Shown one piece after another: positions 17,169 through 26,972 of a DNA stretch of 33,778 bases; positions within the stretch are counted from its first letter, which is position 1; each line of letters starts with the position of its first letter. The position numbers and the translations under genes were made by a program. The DNA is from JAZRZI01 sp045601325. GTDB taxonomy: Bacteria > Bacillota_I > Bacilli_A > RFN20 > CAG-826. The notes beneath the pieces are model-generated. The model did not search any database, had not been told where the DNA came from, and saw nothing but the letters and a program-made list of their open reading frames with translations. The stretch is from positions 1 through 33,778 of the forward strand of contig JAZRZI010000009.1 of the NCBI GenBank assembly GCA_045601325.1, in the 5' to 3' direction.

Positions 17169-19282
17169 TTAAATTTATCGGTAATCAAATATGTGAAATT
17201 TCATTAAAAGATTGGAAAGTGGTTCTTCAAGTTGTTGATGGTAGAGTTATCAAAATATTTGACGGCCCTATTAACGAGGAATATCAAACCTGTGAATCAG
17301 TCGCGGAAGATATTCACGCCTATTATCCAGAAATTATTTCTAGCTATGGTCATATCGATTATCGTGAATCATTAGTCTACATTGAAGATAATAATACATT
17401 CTTCACTAATAGATTTATTTTTAATAAATGGGAGCAAATAGTAAAACAGGACGATACAGAAGAATTTCCTCATTCAAGGAATAAATATGAAACTTTGAGA
17501 ATAACATATTTAAATGAGGCTAAAACAGTCCAAATCGAGCAATTTATATCTGTATATAACGATGAAGATACATTGGTGAGCAATATATCGATTAAAAACA
17601 TCGGGAATACACCTATTAGAATCAAAAGAGCGATGTCTCTTCAATTGGATATACAAGATGATGGCTATAAAATTATGACATTCACTGGTAAATGGGCTCA
17701 CGAAAGACACATTACCAATAACGAAATTAATTATGGAACTTTTAAAAATTCTTCCATTTGTGGAGCGTCAAGTTCATTCAATAATCCTGCGACAGTTGTT
17801 TATAAAGACAACAAGTATTATTTAATGAATTTAATCTATTCTTCAAACCACATGGAGCTCATTCAAACAACCCATAACAACACTACTCGTGCATTAATTG
17901 GCATGAATGATTTTATGATGGATATCCCATTAGAAAAAAATCAATCATTTACAACTCCAGAAGCCACCCTAACTTTCGGATTAGATATTAATATGATGAA
18001 GCTAAATAGCAATCACTTCATAGAAAGACACATATTAAGAAAGATTGATTTTCCTATCATATTTAATTCTTGGGAAGGATTAAGTTTTGGAATCAATAGA
18101 GACAACTGGAAAAAATTAGCAAAATTAGCTTCTCAATTAGGATGCAATATATTTGTCTTTGACGATGGTTGGTACGGAAAAAGAAACGACGACACATCTT
18201 CTCTTGGTGATTTCTATTTATACGAAGAGAAAATGGGAACTTGGGAAGAAATCAATTCTTGTTTAGAAAACTATAAAATAGGATTGGGTATTTGGGTTGA
18301 ACCAGAAATGGTTTCACCTAATAGTGAGCTTTATAGAAGTCATCCAGAATACGCTTTAGAAACACCAAATATCAAACCAGTTTTAGGAAGAAACCAATTG
18401 ATGCTAGATTTTTCCAACCCAAAAGTAGTTGATCACGTTTATAGCACATTAAAAGAATTAATTGAAAAAGCTCATCCAAGATACATCAAATGGGACTTCA
18501 ATAGATTGGTAACAGAAGTATATTCATTAACTAGCAAAGGTGGAAATTTCTTCTACGAATATGAAAAAGGCTTGTATCATTTGATGAATAAACTTGTAAG
18601 CGAATATCCAGATATAATTTTCGAAGGATGCGCTTCTGGTGGAGCGAGATTTGATTTAGGTATTCTATATTATTTCCCTGTAATTTGGACAAGCGACTGC
18701 ACAGATGCGAAAGAAAGAATATATATCCAAGAAGGCACAAACCTTGTATACCCAATGAGTTGTATTTCTAATCACGTTTCCTGCATACCAAACCAACAAA
18801 CAGGTTTAAAGTCTTCTTTAGAAGATAGGATAAATATTTCTCTTTTTGGTAGATATGGATTCGAATTAGATTTAGTAAAAGAAAACAAAGCAGACATCTT
18901 AACTCTTAAAAAGAGTGTCGAATATTATCTAAAAAGAAAAGAACTAATTATTAATGGAGATACATATTATTCTTATCAAAATGATATAAACATTAAATGC
19001 TGGGTCACAGTTAATTCTGATAAATCCGAAGCATTATCTTATGTCGCATCTTTAAATTCACCTGATAGACTGGTTAAATTTGTTGGTCTTGATGAAACTA
19101 CTTTATATTCGATTTCATTTAGAAAACAAACAAACATCGAAGAGGAAGTTGTTCCTCCTCTAACAGGTAAAGAGTTGATGGAAAAAGGTATCACTTTATC
19201 TCACTTATTTATGGAAAACGATTCCGAAGTAAACGAAACCAAGATTGCTACAAGAGTAATCAGATTCAAAAAAGTTAAATAA
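17165..19282 (+). CDS. GH36 alpha-galactosidase, cytoplasmic
   Basis: 705 residues, normal for GH36, and no signal peptide. Family motifs are complete: NSWEGLSFGI, FVFDDGWYGKR, GIWVEPEMVSPNSELY, YIKWDFNR with nucleophile Asp444, GCASGGARFDLGILYY, and WTSDCTDAKERIYIQEG with acid/base Asp511. It would release terminal alpha-galactose from imported oligosaccharides, which explains its position at the end of the importer operon. The start overlaps the preceding stop by four bases (ATGA), with AAAAGGA as ribosome site. It converges with the minus-strand gene at 19289, six bases away, without an obvious hairpin between. Confidence 0.96.
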   Translation: MIKFIGNQICEISLKDWKVVLQVVDGRVIKIFDGPINEEYQTCESVAEDIHAYYPEIISSYGHIDYRESLVYIEDNNTFFTNRFIFNKWEQIVKQDDTEEFPHSRNKYETLRITYLNEAKTVQIEQFISVYNDEDTLVSNISIKNIGNTPIRIKRAMSLQLDIQDDGYKIMTFTGKWAHERHITNNEINYGTFKNSSICGASSSFNNPATVVYKDNKYYLMNLIYSSNHMELIQTTHNNTTRALIGMNDFMMDIPLEKNQSFTTPEATLTFGLDINMMKLNSNHFIERHILRKIDFPIIFNSWEGLSFGINRDNWKKLAKLASQLGCNIFVFDDGWYGKRNDDTSSLGDFYLYEEKMGTWEEINSCLENYKIGLGIWVEPEMVSPNSELYRSHPEYALETPNIKPVLGRNQLMLDFSNPKVVDHVYSTLKELIEKAHPRYIKWDFNRLVTEVYSLTSKGGNFFYEYEKGLYHLMNKLVSEYPDIIFEGCASGGARFDLGILYYFPVIWTSDCTDAKERIYIQEGTNLVYPMSCISNHVSCIPNQQTGLKSSLEDRINISLFGRYGFELDLVKENKADILTLKKSVEYYLKRKELIINGDTYYSYQNDINIKCWVTVNSDKSEALSYVASLNSPDRLVKFVGLDETTLYSISFRKQTNIEEEVVPPLTGKELMEKGITLSHLFMENDSEVNETKIATRVIRFKKVK

Positions 19283-19288
19283 TTATTC

Positions 19289-20752
19289 TTATTTTAAATT
19301 GGTGAACTTATCACCTAACATAGCCTTTAACACAACTTGTGCATATATTCTATGTATGAAGTTATTTGGGTGGTTATAGTTGTTACTATTAACATCCTCA
19401 AATCTAACTCCAGTATTTTCATATATGTATTTTGTCATCGATGTCATAGTGGCAACACCGACTTTATCATCAGTGTTTGCTATTTCAATTAATCTATCTT
19501 CGAATTGCTTTAAATGACAATCGTGATTTAATCTATCCGGATTATCAAGCATAGGTGAGAGCAATAGAATTTCACACTTAGCATTCATTTGATGAATTTT
19601 ATTAACCAAATTATTAATGTTATTAGCGTAACTATCTGCGGTTCCACCATCGTCATTCATACCAAAAGCAATAACCATAAAATCAGGAATATTCACTAAT
19701 TTATTAATACCTGTATTAGCGCCCCAGGATGCTGTAGTACCTCCAACACCTTGGTTATCAAACACTATAGGTGTGTTAGGATAACGGTTTGTTAAGTATT
19801 CATAGAATAAATTCGCATAACAAGGAGTGTTTCTTCCAAAATATGAATTTAAGTCACTAGATGATCCTCTACCGAAAGTAATGGAATCACCTAACACACC
19901 TATATTAATTTTTTGGCCTTTTTCAAGCATATTAAGCGTGTTAACAAACTTATTGCTATAATCGTCAGGCACATATCCATTCCAGGTCTCATTTGTCTTA
20001 TAGGTAACATTGAGTTGGTATAGATTAGGAATGCTTTCTGAATAGAAAACATATTTGGTTTGTGAAGGAGTCATATTGTAATACTTTTTACTTTGGATAG
20101 TAATGCTACCTGGTTTATCCATATAAAGAGTCTCGTCATGGCTAACTGATCCCCAATATCTAATTCTAGTATTACTAGTAAGTTTTAATGTTTTGCCTTC
20201 CACGACAAAATCTCTTCCCTCTTCATATTTTGTTTCCAAACCATAATCGTAAACCGACAAAATCTCAGAAGGTGTATATAACAAACTAGGTGTATCATTT
20301 TTATCTGCGAAAGTTAATGTTTCATTATAAATAGTTTTGCTATTCCAAATTGGTCTAGTTGCGGTGTCAATGTCATAGTCACCAAAAGCCCATACGCATG
20401 AAATCTTCTTGTCGGTAAAAATATCATCATCTGTAGGATCTTTCTCGGTTGGTTTTAATTCATCGATATCCTTAACTTGGCAATACAAACATTCTGAGCA
20501 TTGACGCATCATTTGACCTTTTTCACTGACAGTTGGTTCTTTGATTGTCATCCATTCACCATAAGTGTGCTTTGCTATATCGCTTTTTAATTCATGCCCG
20601 CATGTTGCTTCGTGCCAATGGTAAGACTCATCATGCGCCCAATATGCAGAATAAGTATGTTCGTGTTCTATAGTGGGTTCATTAGTTTTATTTCCACAAC
20701 CAGTGAGCATTAAAACTGAAAGAGGAAGAATAAATAATGTTTTCTTTTTCAT
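19289..20752 (-). CDS. SGNH/GDSL-type esterase lipoprotein with an N-terminal His/Cys-rich module
   Basis: 487 residues with lipobox LTGC. Residues 28-68 form the HxHTYS...HWHEATCGH...HTYGEW module seen in surface proteins of gut bacteria, with a CSECLYC pair at 85-91. The SGNH hydrolase domain is C-terminal: GDSITFGRG (Ser290), QGVGGTT, GMNDDG (Asn366) and NHPNNFIHR (His461). The residue three before His461 is Asn458 rather than the usual Asp. Likely an esterase, perhaps removing acetyl groups from a polysaccharide outside the cell; substrate is inference. It follows the lipoprotein gene by seven bases with GGAGG in its leader, so it is last in the minus-strand operon. Confidence 0.85.
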   Translation of the reverse strand: MKKKTLFILPLSVLMLTGCGNKTNEPTIEHEHTYSAYWAHDESYHWHEATCGHELKSDIAKHTYGEWMTIKEPTVSEKGQMMRQCSECLYCQVKDIDELKPTEKDPTDDDIFTDKKISCVWAFGDYDIDTATRPIWNSKTIYNETLTFADKNDTPSLLYTPSEILSVYDYGLETKYEEGRDFVVEGKTLKLTSNTRIRYWGSVSHDETLYMDKPGSITIQSKKYYNMTPSQTKYVFYSESIPNLYQLNVTYKTNETWNGYVPDDYSNKFVNTLNMLEKGQKINIGVLGDSITFGRGSSSDLNSYFGRNTPCYANLFYEYLTNRYPNTPIVFDNQGVGGTTASWGANTGINKLVNIPDFMVIAFGMNDDGGTADSYANNINNLVNKIHQMNAKCEILLLSPMLDNPDRLNHDCHLKQFEDRLIEIANTDDKVGVATMTSMTKYIYENTGVRFEDVNSNNYNHPNNFIHRIYAQVVLKAMLGDKFTNLK

Positions 20753-20759
20753 GATAAAA

Positions 20760-22910
20760 CTATGCCTCCACTTCTTGATAATATCTAATTAGTTCGAGCT
20801 TTCCGTTTGCTTGAACTGTGCCAGATATTTTTGAATAATGAGTTACACCAACACTAGAAGATAGCTCATCAAAATATTTATAAAATTTGCCGCCCATTTG
20901 AACTCCATCAGTAAGAACAGTTCCTGAAGATTGTGGATCTAATTCAATGCTCACTTCTGTTCCCACTAAATTATAGTTGGTTCTTTTTGTAACCATATAG
21001 GTTGTACCATCTTTATAAAAATACACATCTATTGCGGTATATTTAGCGACAACTTCACCTACTTTATCAATGTATTTCTCTTGTAATTGAGCTTTTAAAT
21101 AGTAGTCGCTTGTTTCGCTGATAATTTGTTTAGCAGCATCATACATATTGACCATGTTTTCATAACTAGAGCCATTAGAATAGTTTGCGAACAAATACTT
21201 CTTAACATTATTCTTTTCAACTTCAATAACACCTCTAGCAATAAAGTTTCTTGCGATGTTGGTTTCTTTTAAGTTAGAAAGAACAGCGTAGAATGTATCA
21301 AAGTTAGATGAGAAGGATGTTTCTTCAGCGTAAGACATAATAATTGTGGTTTTACCGTCTTCTTTGTTTGAAGAATAGATTCTATTGTCACCAAAAACAT
21401 TCTCATAATTGAGTTCACCATAGTATGACAAGTAATCATATGGCATTATCAATGTCATACATTTAAGAGAATATCCGTTATTTTTTAAACCATCTAAAAC
21501 ACTCTTTTCAATAAGTGTGGAGAATCTTAATCCAATATCATCCTCTCCATATTTAAGAGAGATAGTTGGATTCATAATAAAGTTCATCTTACCTTTGAAA
21601 GTCAAATCAAAGAGTTTAACACCCAAAGCACCTAAAGAAAATTTACCAGCTTTGTGTAAAACATTAATTTTGATATAAAGTGTTTCACTATCTATCGCAG
21701 ATTTTCCATTGATAGACTCACTTCCATTAACGTATTTAGATAAATCCAAACTCATTAATTTAGAATTAGATGAAACACCAAATTCGCTTTTAACATCGCA
21801 AATAGTTATGTAATTATCGGCTTCAAATCCACCTTCGATAACAATGTTAGAATTATTGTTACCAGTGAGATAATAATTCATTTTCATCGCTAAGCTTTTG
21901 AATGTGGAGAAAATGCCATTACCATTAACAGGAATCTTATAAAGAATGTAACCATTATCTGCATAAACATCAGCACCCCATTGGTATGAAGGAATTAAAC
22001 CGTGGGCTATGCTTCCTTCTGTTTTAAGGTTATGGAATTCTCCGGCAAGGTTACCCATCTTTTGAGAATTGTTACGGAAATTATCATATATGTAATAACC
22101 GGCTTCAGTTAAAGGTGTTGTTGTTAATTTTGAAGACAATGAAACTTTATAAAGTCTTTCAGCGATATCACTTGGTTCAAGAGTGGAAGCGCTAGATTTA
22201 ATTTCATTTGGCTCACAATGAATTAAATTAATTCTTATAAACAAACATTCAGAACAATAGTTAGACAAGTCTAAAGACAAATTATAAGTGACAAAACCAT
22301 GGTTAACATAGTCACTATAAATAATAGTTTTTGTGTCTTTGTAATGTTCGGTTAATCCGACGTTTAAGTTTGAAGCTGTATATGGATTTTTATCATCCTG
22401 ATATAAACTTTTATCGTTTAAAAAATCATAAACGTTTTCGTATATTAAATTATCTTCACTAACTTCAACTGTGACATTAGCTTTACCCATGCTTGATGAA
22501 AAATAAGCGTTGTTATATAAACCATTCGTGGTAATGCCTAAGGACATATTCAAAGTTGTATCTTTCAAATACAAACCACTTTTTCCACTTTCTAATTTAT
22601 ATGTTAAAAATCCGGTTTGGGTGTTATATGTTGTCTTTTCCGCACTATCGCTTGAAGGGAATGCACCCATCCAAGATTTTCCAAGCGCTAAAACGTTTTT
22701 ATCTTCAAAAACATGACTAGCTTTTATAACACCATTAGATAAAGCTACTCCAGAAGGAAGGGATGTAAAATCATCTTGAATAGAAATGTTAGAAACATTA
22801 GAGGCACTAGCCCATCTAGTTTCCTTAGTTAAATGATTATTAGAACAACCAGCCAAGAAAGAGATTGCAATAAAACCTATAATTATTTGGACTTTACGGA
22901 TGTTTTTCAT
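20760..22910 (-). CDS. Modular surface lipoprotein with two beta-sandwich modules and a GLRF-type domain
   Basis: 716 residues from ATG 22910. An earlier ATG at 22937 overlaps the upstream gene and adds nine charged residues before the signal peptide, so it is rejected. Lipobox LAGC. Module 1 spans about 40-270. Module 2 (about 290-450) has AHGLIPSYQWGADV, GYILYKIPV and LYIKINVLHKAGKFSLGALGVKLF, the recurrent surface module of this window. A third domain (about 455-630) shows GLRFSTLI, MTLIMPYDYL, FDTFYAVLSNL and RNFIARGVIEV, a pattern I know from surface proteins of gut Bacillota but cannot name. No catalytic motif is seen. AAGGA inside the end of the upstream gene is the ribosome site; the genes are one base apart. 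Confidence 0.82.
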   Translation of the reverse strand: MKNIRKVQIIIGFIAISFLAGCSNNHLTKETRWASASNVSNISIQDDFTSLPSGVALSNGVIKASHVFEDKNVLALGKSWMGAFPSSDSAEKTTYNTQTGFLTYKLESGKSGLYLKDTTLNMSLGITTNGLYNNAYFSSSMGKANVTVEVSEDNLIYENVYDFLNDKSLYQDDKNPYTASNLNVGLTEHYKDTKTIIYSDYVNHGFVTYNLSLDLSNYCSECLFIRINLIHCEPNEIKSSASTLEPSDIAERLYKVSLSSKLTTTPLTEAGYYIYDNFRNNSQKMGNLAGEFHNLKTEGSIAHGLIPSYQWGADVYADNGYILYKIPVNGNGIFSTFKSLAMKMNYYLTGNNNSNIVIEGGFEADNYITICDVKSEFGVSSNSKLMSLDLSKYVNGSESINGKSAIDSETLYIKINVLHKAGKFSLGALGVKLFDLTFKGKMNFIMNPTISLKYGEDDIGLRFSTLIEKSVLDGLKNNGYSLKCMTLIMPYDYLSYYGELNYENVFGDNRIYSSNKEDGKTTIIMSYAEETSFSSNFDTFYAVLSNLKETNIARNFIARGVIEVEKNNVKKYLFANYSNGSSYENMVNMYDAAKQIISETSDYYLKAQLQEKYIDKVGEVVAKYTAIDVYFYKDGTTYMVTKRTNYNLVGTEVSIELDPQSSGTVLTDGVQMGGKFYKYFDELSSSVGVTHYSKISGTVQANGKLELIRYYQEVEA

Positions 22911-22911
22911 A

Positions 22912-25900
22912 TTATTTTTCCTTTTTCTTGATTCCAATTAATGCTAAACCAAGGACACTGAAGATAGATAATGATAAGGATGTTGCAACAATTGAACCAC
23001 CACAACCATTGCTATCTTGATCACCATCTCCATCTTTAATCCACATTGCGTATAAAGTGACTGGTTCACCATCAAGACCTTCTAAGCAATCTACTAAATC
23101 GTTAAAGCCAGGATCTAAATACCAACCTCCGAAGACATATCCTTCGCGGTATGGATCAAACAATTCCATTGTGTCATCAATGAAATATACTTCAGGGTTT
23201 AATTCGTTATTTTCACCACCATCGAGTACGTATGTAATTCTGACACCTGCTTCAAATTTTGCGTATAAAGTTAAATCACCGTATGTGCCTTTTTTGATAG
23301 TGCTTATAGTTTCGCCATTGAATGATGAATTATCATACCAACCAACGAATTTATAATTCTTTTTATAAGCTTCAGAAAGTTCTATTTCGTCTTCAATTGT
23401 ATAACTTTCAACATTATCACCAATATCAGCGCCTTCACCAACAACATAGTTGATGTTATAGGTGTTAGCTTCCCATTTAGCGTAGATATTCATATCTTCT
23501 GTAACAACTGTGGAAGCATCAACTTTGTGTCTAAAGTTACTATCGCTATACCATCCTAAAAATGAATAACCAGGCTTAGAAGGATTCTCTAATAAAGTAA
23601 CAGGAGCACCTTTAATTTGGTCTGTGTTTGTGTACATAACTGTGTTGCCATCCATAAATTTGACAGTAACACAGGTAAATGACATAGATGCATGAATAGA
23701 ATCCAAACAAACCCAGTCGTAATTTCCAGATTCAAGTACGTATTTAATATAAATAATTTGTTGCCCTTTAGCTTTTGGAGTTAAATTTACTGAAATATCA
23801 GTGTTTGTATCTCCGTTTGTGGTGGCTTTGTATGAATTAATTAATTCAAAGTTAGAACCATCTAAAGAGAAATATAAATCTAATCTTGCTTTGCTATTTT
23901 GATATGTAAACACTCTACCAGTGCCAGTTAACGCTAAAGAGTTGATAGTTTGATTTTTACCAGCGTCTATCGCATAAGTAATAAAGCCAGGTTTGCTATA
24001 GTCTTCAGGGACCAACCAACCATATCTAGAGGAGGAAGAATCTCCTGTATAAGGCTTAACATTGTTACAATCCGCTACACGTTTTGTAAAGTCTGTTTCG
24101 TCTTTAAAGTCAATATTGATTGAACCATTGAAATAGTAAGATGGAGCGGTTTCAACAATGATAGTTACATCGCTACTAAAGCCACTAACTAAAACAGTTT
24201 TATCTTCATTAACGAATACCACATTGTTATTCGCAGTTACACGTTTAATACGATAACCTTGATCGACATCGATTTTAAGAGTTACACCTTCAAATGTAAG
24301 TGAAGATGGGGCGTTATTGATGGAAGAGTGTTCATCACATTGAACTGTTAAGTTATATGAAATAGCCTCCCATCTTGCTTCAAGAGTAATATCTTTTTCT
24401 AAAGAAGTATCAATGAATGTAACTTGCGCTCCATCCATAAACCAACCTGCAAAAGAATATCCAGGTCTAGATGCATCGCTTAATGTTATGTTATTTTGAT
24501 CAGCGGTATAAGAAGAAACGTTACTATGTGTTCCGTTTTCTAGACCTGTATAAGTCACATAATTGATGTGATACCAATGAGCAACCAAGGTAATATCTAT
24601 AGTTAAAGGTGTGTTGAAATCATATTTAGTCTCACCCAAATACCAGCCACCAAATTTATATCCATCATAAGTTGGTTCTGCGACAACATTTGCTTTTTGA
24701 TTAGCTTCTTGATAGAAAATCACATCATCAGTGTTTCCGTTATTATATTGGTATGTTACCTTAACTGAATTACCATATTTAGCATATAAAGTAATAGAAG
24801 AAGTAATAATATCGGAATCTCCATAGTCTTCCGCGAAGTTGAATGGAGTTGTTAAATTAATATCTTTAAACCAGTTAATAAAGCTTCCAGAAGTTGAAGT
24901 TGGAATAGGCAAACCAGTACGAGATAAAGGAAGTTCATAATGGCCCTGCGCAATGTATGTACCTGCATGGTTAGAGAATTCTCCACCATTAGCGTCTAAT
25001 GTAATAGGGATATATATCGCTTCCCATTTAGCGTAGACAGTAACATCACCTTTTGTCACACTTGTAATACCGTTGAATGGGTTATTAAATTCAGAATCTA
25101 AATACCAACCCGCAAAAGTATAATTTGCTTTAGATGGATCGGCTAATGTAACTGAAGAACCATAATTATATGTTAATGGGTTACCTTCTCCGTTAATCGC
25201 ACCATCCATATTTTCATAGAAAATATCGAATGTAGTTCTATCTAATAAATCACCTGTTAATGTAATATCACTTAAAGCAATCCAGTCATGAGAATATGCT
25301 TTGCCATACCAGTTATATTCAACCTTAATAAAGGCATTATGATATCCTCTAACATAACTAGATAAATTGATAACTGCGCTTTTTCTAGTCCAGTTTGTGT
25401 CTGTATCTATTGATGAAACTAATTCAAAATTTACGCCATCAATACTGACATAGAATTTTAAAGCATTTTCAATTCCCTCTGCTCCGTTATATGTTGTGCA
25501 ACGAATCAATTGTGAATATGTTAAATTATAGAATTTATATAAAGGATTACAGCTAATAGGGATAATGATGCTAGCTTTATCTCCGCCTGAGTAAACATAT
25601 GTTCTACCATCAGAAGTAAATGGAGTTAATACTCCTGTAGATTCACAATCTTTATAAATATCATTGAAAATAATTGTGTCATTCATTGGAGTGGATTCAA
25701 TTAATTCACTCTTATCATAACCTCCAGAAATAGAAGCGGTATAAAGTCTTACACCAACTTGAGAAAGACTACATTTCATTTCTGGGTGATTTAACTCAAT
25801 TTTGACATAGATAGTTGTATTGTTTTTGCAAATTTCACTATCGGAATAATTAAAATTAGCGGTTGATCCACTACCTACGGCAGCAAACGTTTTAACTGGA

Positions 25901-26844
25901 GTGCCGAAGTTTGTAACATCATTAGAAATATATAATTTGAAATTGCATCCTGCAGTTGTCATTTGTTGACCACTAGGAGAAGTACCTGTTCCACCGCTCC
26001 AAGCTCTTCCTGAAAAAGAAACGGATAAAGATGTAAATGTAGGTCCAACCGGTGTAGATAAAGAATAAATAACATAACCAGTGGTTGCACAATCAACATC
26101 TGCTCCCCATTTATTTGTTGGGACAAGACCATTGCTATTTGAGAAACCTCCTAATTGATAGAAGGAATCAAATTTACAATTAGCAGATGATGTGGAAATA
26201 TATGAATCTTCTTTTGAAACATAACAAATGCTTGATTCCTTTTCTTCACCATAGAATCTAGCAGTATTTAATTTTGTGCCAGTATTAGCAAGTGAAACCT
26301 TGCCAGCATTATGGCAAAGTTCAACCATAATATATGATGTGCTTGCTCCTTCAGCGTATGTTGATAAATCAATTGTTGATGTTTTTAATGCGCTTGATGA
26401 TTTCCAACCACCAAGAATCTCAATTGGTTCATCAAAGGAAGTTGGTTCATTAGAATAATAAACCTTAATTGCCGCTTCGGATGTAGGAGACCCATCGCTC
26501 ATAGATAAATCGGTTCTTGCTAAATAAGTTAAATCTAATTTTAATGTTGAAAAAGCCATTCCATCATTGGCATTAATCTTATAAACAACATTACCATTAG
26601 CGGCAGTAATAGGATCTCCCCATTTTTCTCCAGGAATAAGAGCGTGAGATGAGCCAACACCGTTAGCAACATGAGAATAGCTATAGCACTTGGAAGAAGC
26701 TATGCTAGTCGAAACATAATTTTCATTAAGATATTCTATTTCGCTTTCGCCTTTTGCGGTTGAGATTTTACTGTTCAAAAGACCGACGGATAAGAAAACA
26801 CCCGAAATTAACGATAAAAGAACAAGTGACTTGATTTTTTTCAT
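22912..26844 (-). CDS. Giant InlB-repeat surface protein with four beta-sandwich modules and GCGGS tail
   Basis: 1310 residues. Signal peptide (about 1-32), two recurrent modules (SSHALIPGEKWGDPI... and NGLVPTNKWGADV...YVKIELNHPEMKCSLSQVGVRLY), a third beta-sandwich, four InlB/Flg_new repeats (each with a GY/NYxFxGW core and a closing KW, RW or HW strand), a fourth beta-sandwich (YGWLVPEDYSKPGFITYAI), and three more InlB repeats. The end is a D-rich linker, NGCGGS (Cys1281), membrane helix and KKKEK. No LPXTG. It is probably a cell-surface binding protein or adhesin. GAGG precedes the start. It is first in a three-gene minus-strand operon with the modular lipoprotein and the esterase, under the 21-bp direct-repeat operator. 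Confidence 0.87.
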   Translation of the reverse strand: MKKIKSLVLLSLISGVFLSVGLLNSKISTAKGESEIEYLNENYVSTSIASSKCYSYSHVANGVGSSHALIPGEKWGDPITAANGNVVYKINANDGMAFSTLKLDLTYLARTDLSMSDGSPTSEAAIKVYYSNEPTSFDEPIEILGGWKSSSALKTSTIDLSTYAEGASTSYIMVELCHNAGKVSLANTGTKLNTARFYGEEKESSICYVSKEDSYISTSSANCKFDSFYQLGGFSNSNGLVPTNKWGADVDCATTGYVIYSLSTPVGPTFTSLSVSFSGRAWSGGTGTSPSGQQMTTAGCNFKLYISNDVTNFGTPVKTFAAVGSGSTANFNYSDSEICKNNTTIYVKIELNHPEMKCSLSQVGVRLYTASISGGYDKSELIESTPMNDTIIFNDIYKDCESTGVLTPFTSDGRTYVYSGGDKASIIIPISCNPLYKFYNLTYSQLIRCTTYNGAEGIENALKFYVSIDGVNFELVSSIDTDTNWTRKSAVINLSSYVRGYHNAFIKVEYNWYGKAYSHDWIALSDITLTGDLLDRTTFDIFYENMDGAINGEGNPLTYNYGSSVTLADPSKANYTFAGWYLDSEFNNPFNGITSVTKGDVTVYAKWEAIYIPITLDANGGEFSNHAGTYIAQGHYELPLSRTGLPIPTSTSGSFINWFKDINLTTPFNFAEDYGDSDIITSSITLYAKYGNSVKVTYQYNNGNTDDVIFYQEANQKANVVAEPTYDGYKFGGWYLGETKYDFNTPLTIDITLVAHWYHINYVTYTGLENGTHSNVSSYTADQNNITLSDASRPGYSFAGWFMDGAQVTFIDTSLEKDITLEARWEAISYNLTVQCDEHSSINNAPSSLTFEGVTLKIDVDQGYRIKRVTANNNVVFVNEDKTVLVSGFSSDVTIIVETAPSYYFNGSINIDFKDETDFTKRVADCNNVKPYTGDSSSSRYGWLVPEDYSKPGFITYAIDAGKNQTINSLALTGTGRVFTYQNSKARLDLYFSLDGSNFELINSYKATTNGDTNTDISVNLTPKAKGQQIIYIKYVLESGNYDWVCLDSIHASMSFTCVTVKFMDGNTVMYTNTDQIKGAPVTLLENPSKPGYSFLGWYSDSNFRHKVDASTVVTEDMNIYAKWEANTYNINYVVGEGADIGDNVESYTIEDEIELSEAYKKNYKFVGWYDNSSFNGETISTIKKGTYGDLTLYAKFEAGVRITYVLDGGENNELNPEVYFIDDTMELFDPYREGYVFGGWYLDPGFNDLVDCLEGLDGEPVTLYAMWIKDGDGDQDSNGCGGSIVATSLSLSIFSVLGLALIGIKKKEK

Positions 26845-26928
26845 AAAAACACCTCATCAAAATTTGCTAGATACAAAGTATTCTATATGTAATAGTATGT
26901 ATTAAATATTAAAAATGCAAAAGAAAAC

Positions 26929-26954
26929 GCAACCATGTTTATACTTAGCGCAAC
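26929..26954 (-). promoter_or_regulatory. Putative AraC-type operator, direct repeat with 21-bp period
   Basis: GCAAC at 26929-26933 and 26950-26954 (plus-strand reading) are exactly 21 bp apart, 85-110 bases before the start at 26844. Same orientation relative to the gene as the pairs at 4235 and 6018. A possible -10 is TACTAT (26897-26892). Confidence 0.65.
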
Positions 26955-26972
26955 TATAAGTCAAACAAATGG

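Noticed and set aside
19283..19288. Bidirectional terminator between the convergent GH36 and esterase genes
   Set aside because: The junction is AT-rich but has no convincing stem; termination there cannot be shown.
22911..22937. Upstream ATG for the modular lipoprotein
   Set aside because: Overlaps the preceding gene and adds charged residues before the signal peptide; ATG 22910 has AAGGA before it.
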